Source: Acidobacteriota bacterium
GTDB taxonomy: Bacteria; Acidobacteriota; Terriglobia; Acidiferrales; UBA7541
Length of the DNA stretch: 7,329 nucleotides
Assembly (NCBI GenBank): GCA_003161495.1
Contig: PMOP01000442.1
Location: forward strand, 1 to 7,329
Direction: 5' to 3'
Shown here: one piece after another, positions 6,324-7,329 of the stretch
Layout: each line of letters begins with the position of its first letter
Position numbering within the stretch: the stretch's first letter is position 1
Program-made: the position numbers and the translations under genes
Notes under the pieces: generated by a model
Databases searched by the model: none
What the model was told of the DNA's origin: nothing
The model's input: only the letters and a program-made list of their open reading frames with translations

Positions 6324-7329
6324 TCATGGGCAGGACGGCACAGTAATTGGATTGCTGTTCAATGTGACCGTGCCGGTGCGGGCCAGCAACCTGCCATTTA
6401 TCGTGGCTCCATTTGTAGCGGTGATGGAGGCTAAGGCCATGATGGTCCCGGAAAAATTAGAGAAAGTGCCAAGTGTCGCTGAACTGCCGACCTGCCAAAA
6501 CACGTCGTGGGCCGAGGCGCCCCCGGCGAGGATGACTTGGCTAGCTGGCACGGATGAACTACCGGCTGCTGTTGTCAAGGTAGAGACGATCTGGAAAATG
6601 TAGACGCCGGAGCCGGCGAGGGTGAGATTGCCTGTAATTCCCAACGAGGGCTGGGCGCTCGTGGTCATATAAACGCCGGGAGCGAGGGTTTGCCCTCCAA
6701 TATCTGCGGTGAGGACGGCCCCTCCCGCCGCTGCTGCGGCGTTGTTGTAGGCAGTGGTCAAATCGCCCTGCGCTGTCTGCGCAACGGAATCACCTGGATG
6801 GAGCACGCCTGTAAGTGTTGCTGGGGGGAAACCTACAATCGAAATTGCCGGCCATACTCCCACGTCTCCCGAAACGGTAGTGAATCCGGTGCTGCTCACT
6901 GAAGGAGTGGCGCCAAGAATTCCGAAGCTGCAGCTCGCTCCGAGGACCAAGGCTCCGCTCGGCGGCGTTCCGCACGCTATGCTTGCGGTCGTGAACGTCC
7001 AAACCATGTTGGCTGCCAAAGAGTTGCCGAAGGTGTCTTGCGCCCCGGTGGTAATCGTTGCAGTGTAAAGGGTGCTGACCGCGAGACTAGCCGACGGGGT
7101 AAAAGTGGCGACAAAGGTGGTCGCATTATAGGTAACCGCTCCGGACACGCTCGTTGCACCTGGCGGCCCCGTCAACGTAAACGTAGTCGTATTAATCGTA
7201 TTCGGGTTCATTGACTTACTGAATGTGGCTGTGATAATGCCGGTGTTGGGGCAAACGCCGATCGACGCGTTTAACGGAGTCACGGAAGTCACCGTAGGCG
7301 GGGTCAGAGGGGCGCCAGCGCCCGCAGTC
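6324..7329 (-). CDS. Secreted Ig-like (Big_5) plus DUF3494 ice-binding-type protein, 5' end cut by window
   Basis: The frame is open to the right edge and stops with TGA at 6324-6326. A GTG at 7290-7292 could be taken as a start, but it falls inside the first strand of an Ig-like domain and is preceded in frame by a proline/alanine linker (GAGAPLTPPT), so the gene continues beyond the window, probably with a signal peptide and perhaps more Ig-like repeats. Seen: one Ig-like domain of the Big_5/SbsA type (about 7300-6990; VTPLNAS, ITATFSKSMNP, FTPSASL, WTFTTA) and a DUF3494 domain (about 6955-6335; GASCSFGILG, TTVSGDVGV, LAPGVY, LTLAGSGVYIFQI, FWQVGSSATLGT, NGRLLARTGTVTL). DUF3494 forms a beta-solenoid that includes known ice-binding proteins; many soil members are untested, so adhesion or another role is possible. 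It lies 93 bases upstream of the OmpA-family gene. Confidence 0.9.
   Translation of the reverse strand, partial: TAGAGAPLTPPTVTSVTPLNASIGVCPNTGIITATFSKSMNPNTINTTTFTLTGPPGATSVSGAVTYNATTFVATFTPSASLAVSTLYTATITTGAQDTFGNSLAANMVWTFTTASIACGTPPSGALVLGASCSFGILGATPSVSSTGFTTVSGDVGVWPAISIVGFPPATLTGVLHPGDSVAQTAQGDLTTAYNNAAAAAGGAVLTADIGGQTLAPGVYMTTSAQPSLGITGNLTLAGSGVYIFQIVSTLTTAAGSSSVPASQVILAGGASAHDVFWQVGSSATLGTFSNFSGTIMALASITATNGATINGRLLARTGTVTLNSNPITVPSCP

Noticed and set aside
1..7329. CRISPR array, tRNA, rRNA, insertion sequence or prophage
   Set aside because: No regularly spaced repeats, no tRNA or rRNA-like sequence, and no transposase, integrase or terminal inverted repeats were seen.

Overview
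This window looks like part of a chromosome from an Acidobacteriota-type soil bacterium, perhaps a Terriglobia or Solibacter-like lineage. The assignment is an inference. It rests on moderately high GC, on an OmpA-family protein with the layout beta-barrel, two Ig-like domains, polyproline hinge and OmpA-C, on an Ig-like plus DUF3494 ice-binding-type secreted protein, and on a YpdA-type flavoprotein outside the Firmicutes. No phylogenetic marker such as rRNA is present.

All four recognisable genes lie on the minus strand, so transcription runs from high to low coordinates. In that order they are: (1) the 3' part of a secreted or surface protein with a bacterial Ig-like domain and a C-terminal DUF3494 domain (6324-7329, cut by the window edge); (2) a complete 599-residue OmpA-family outer-membrane protein (4431-6230) with a clear Shine-Dalgarno, followed by a strong intrinsic terminator (4343-4375); (3) a complete MdtC-like RND inner-membrane efflux pump (start best placed at 4163, stop at 1053), preceded by about 180 bases of leader; (4) most of a YpdA-like FAD/NAD(P)H disulfide reductase (926 down to the left edge, about 20 residues missing).

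Genes 1 and 2 are 93 bases apart with no visible terminator, so they may be co-transcribed; both encode exported envelope or surface proteins. The terminator after gene 2 separates that pair from the RND pump. The pump is unusual in having no adaptor, no outer-membrane factor and no second RND subunit in the window. Between the pump and the ypdA-like gene is a 126-base gap holding a perfect 8-bp hairpin. Its T-rich tail faces the plus strand, so it does not look like a terminator for the pump and may be a dispersed palindromic element.

I see no mobile element, CRISPR array, tRNA or rRNA. I found no convincing new multi-gene system. The points most worth a second look are the altered cysteine pattern in the YpdA-like enzyme, the orphan MdtC-like pump, the Ig/ice-binding surface protein next to an Ig-bearing OmpA protein, and the hairpin near 1000.
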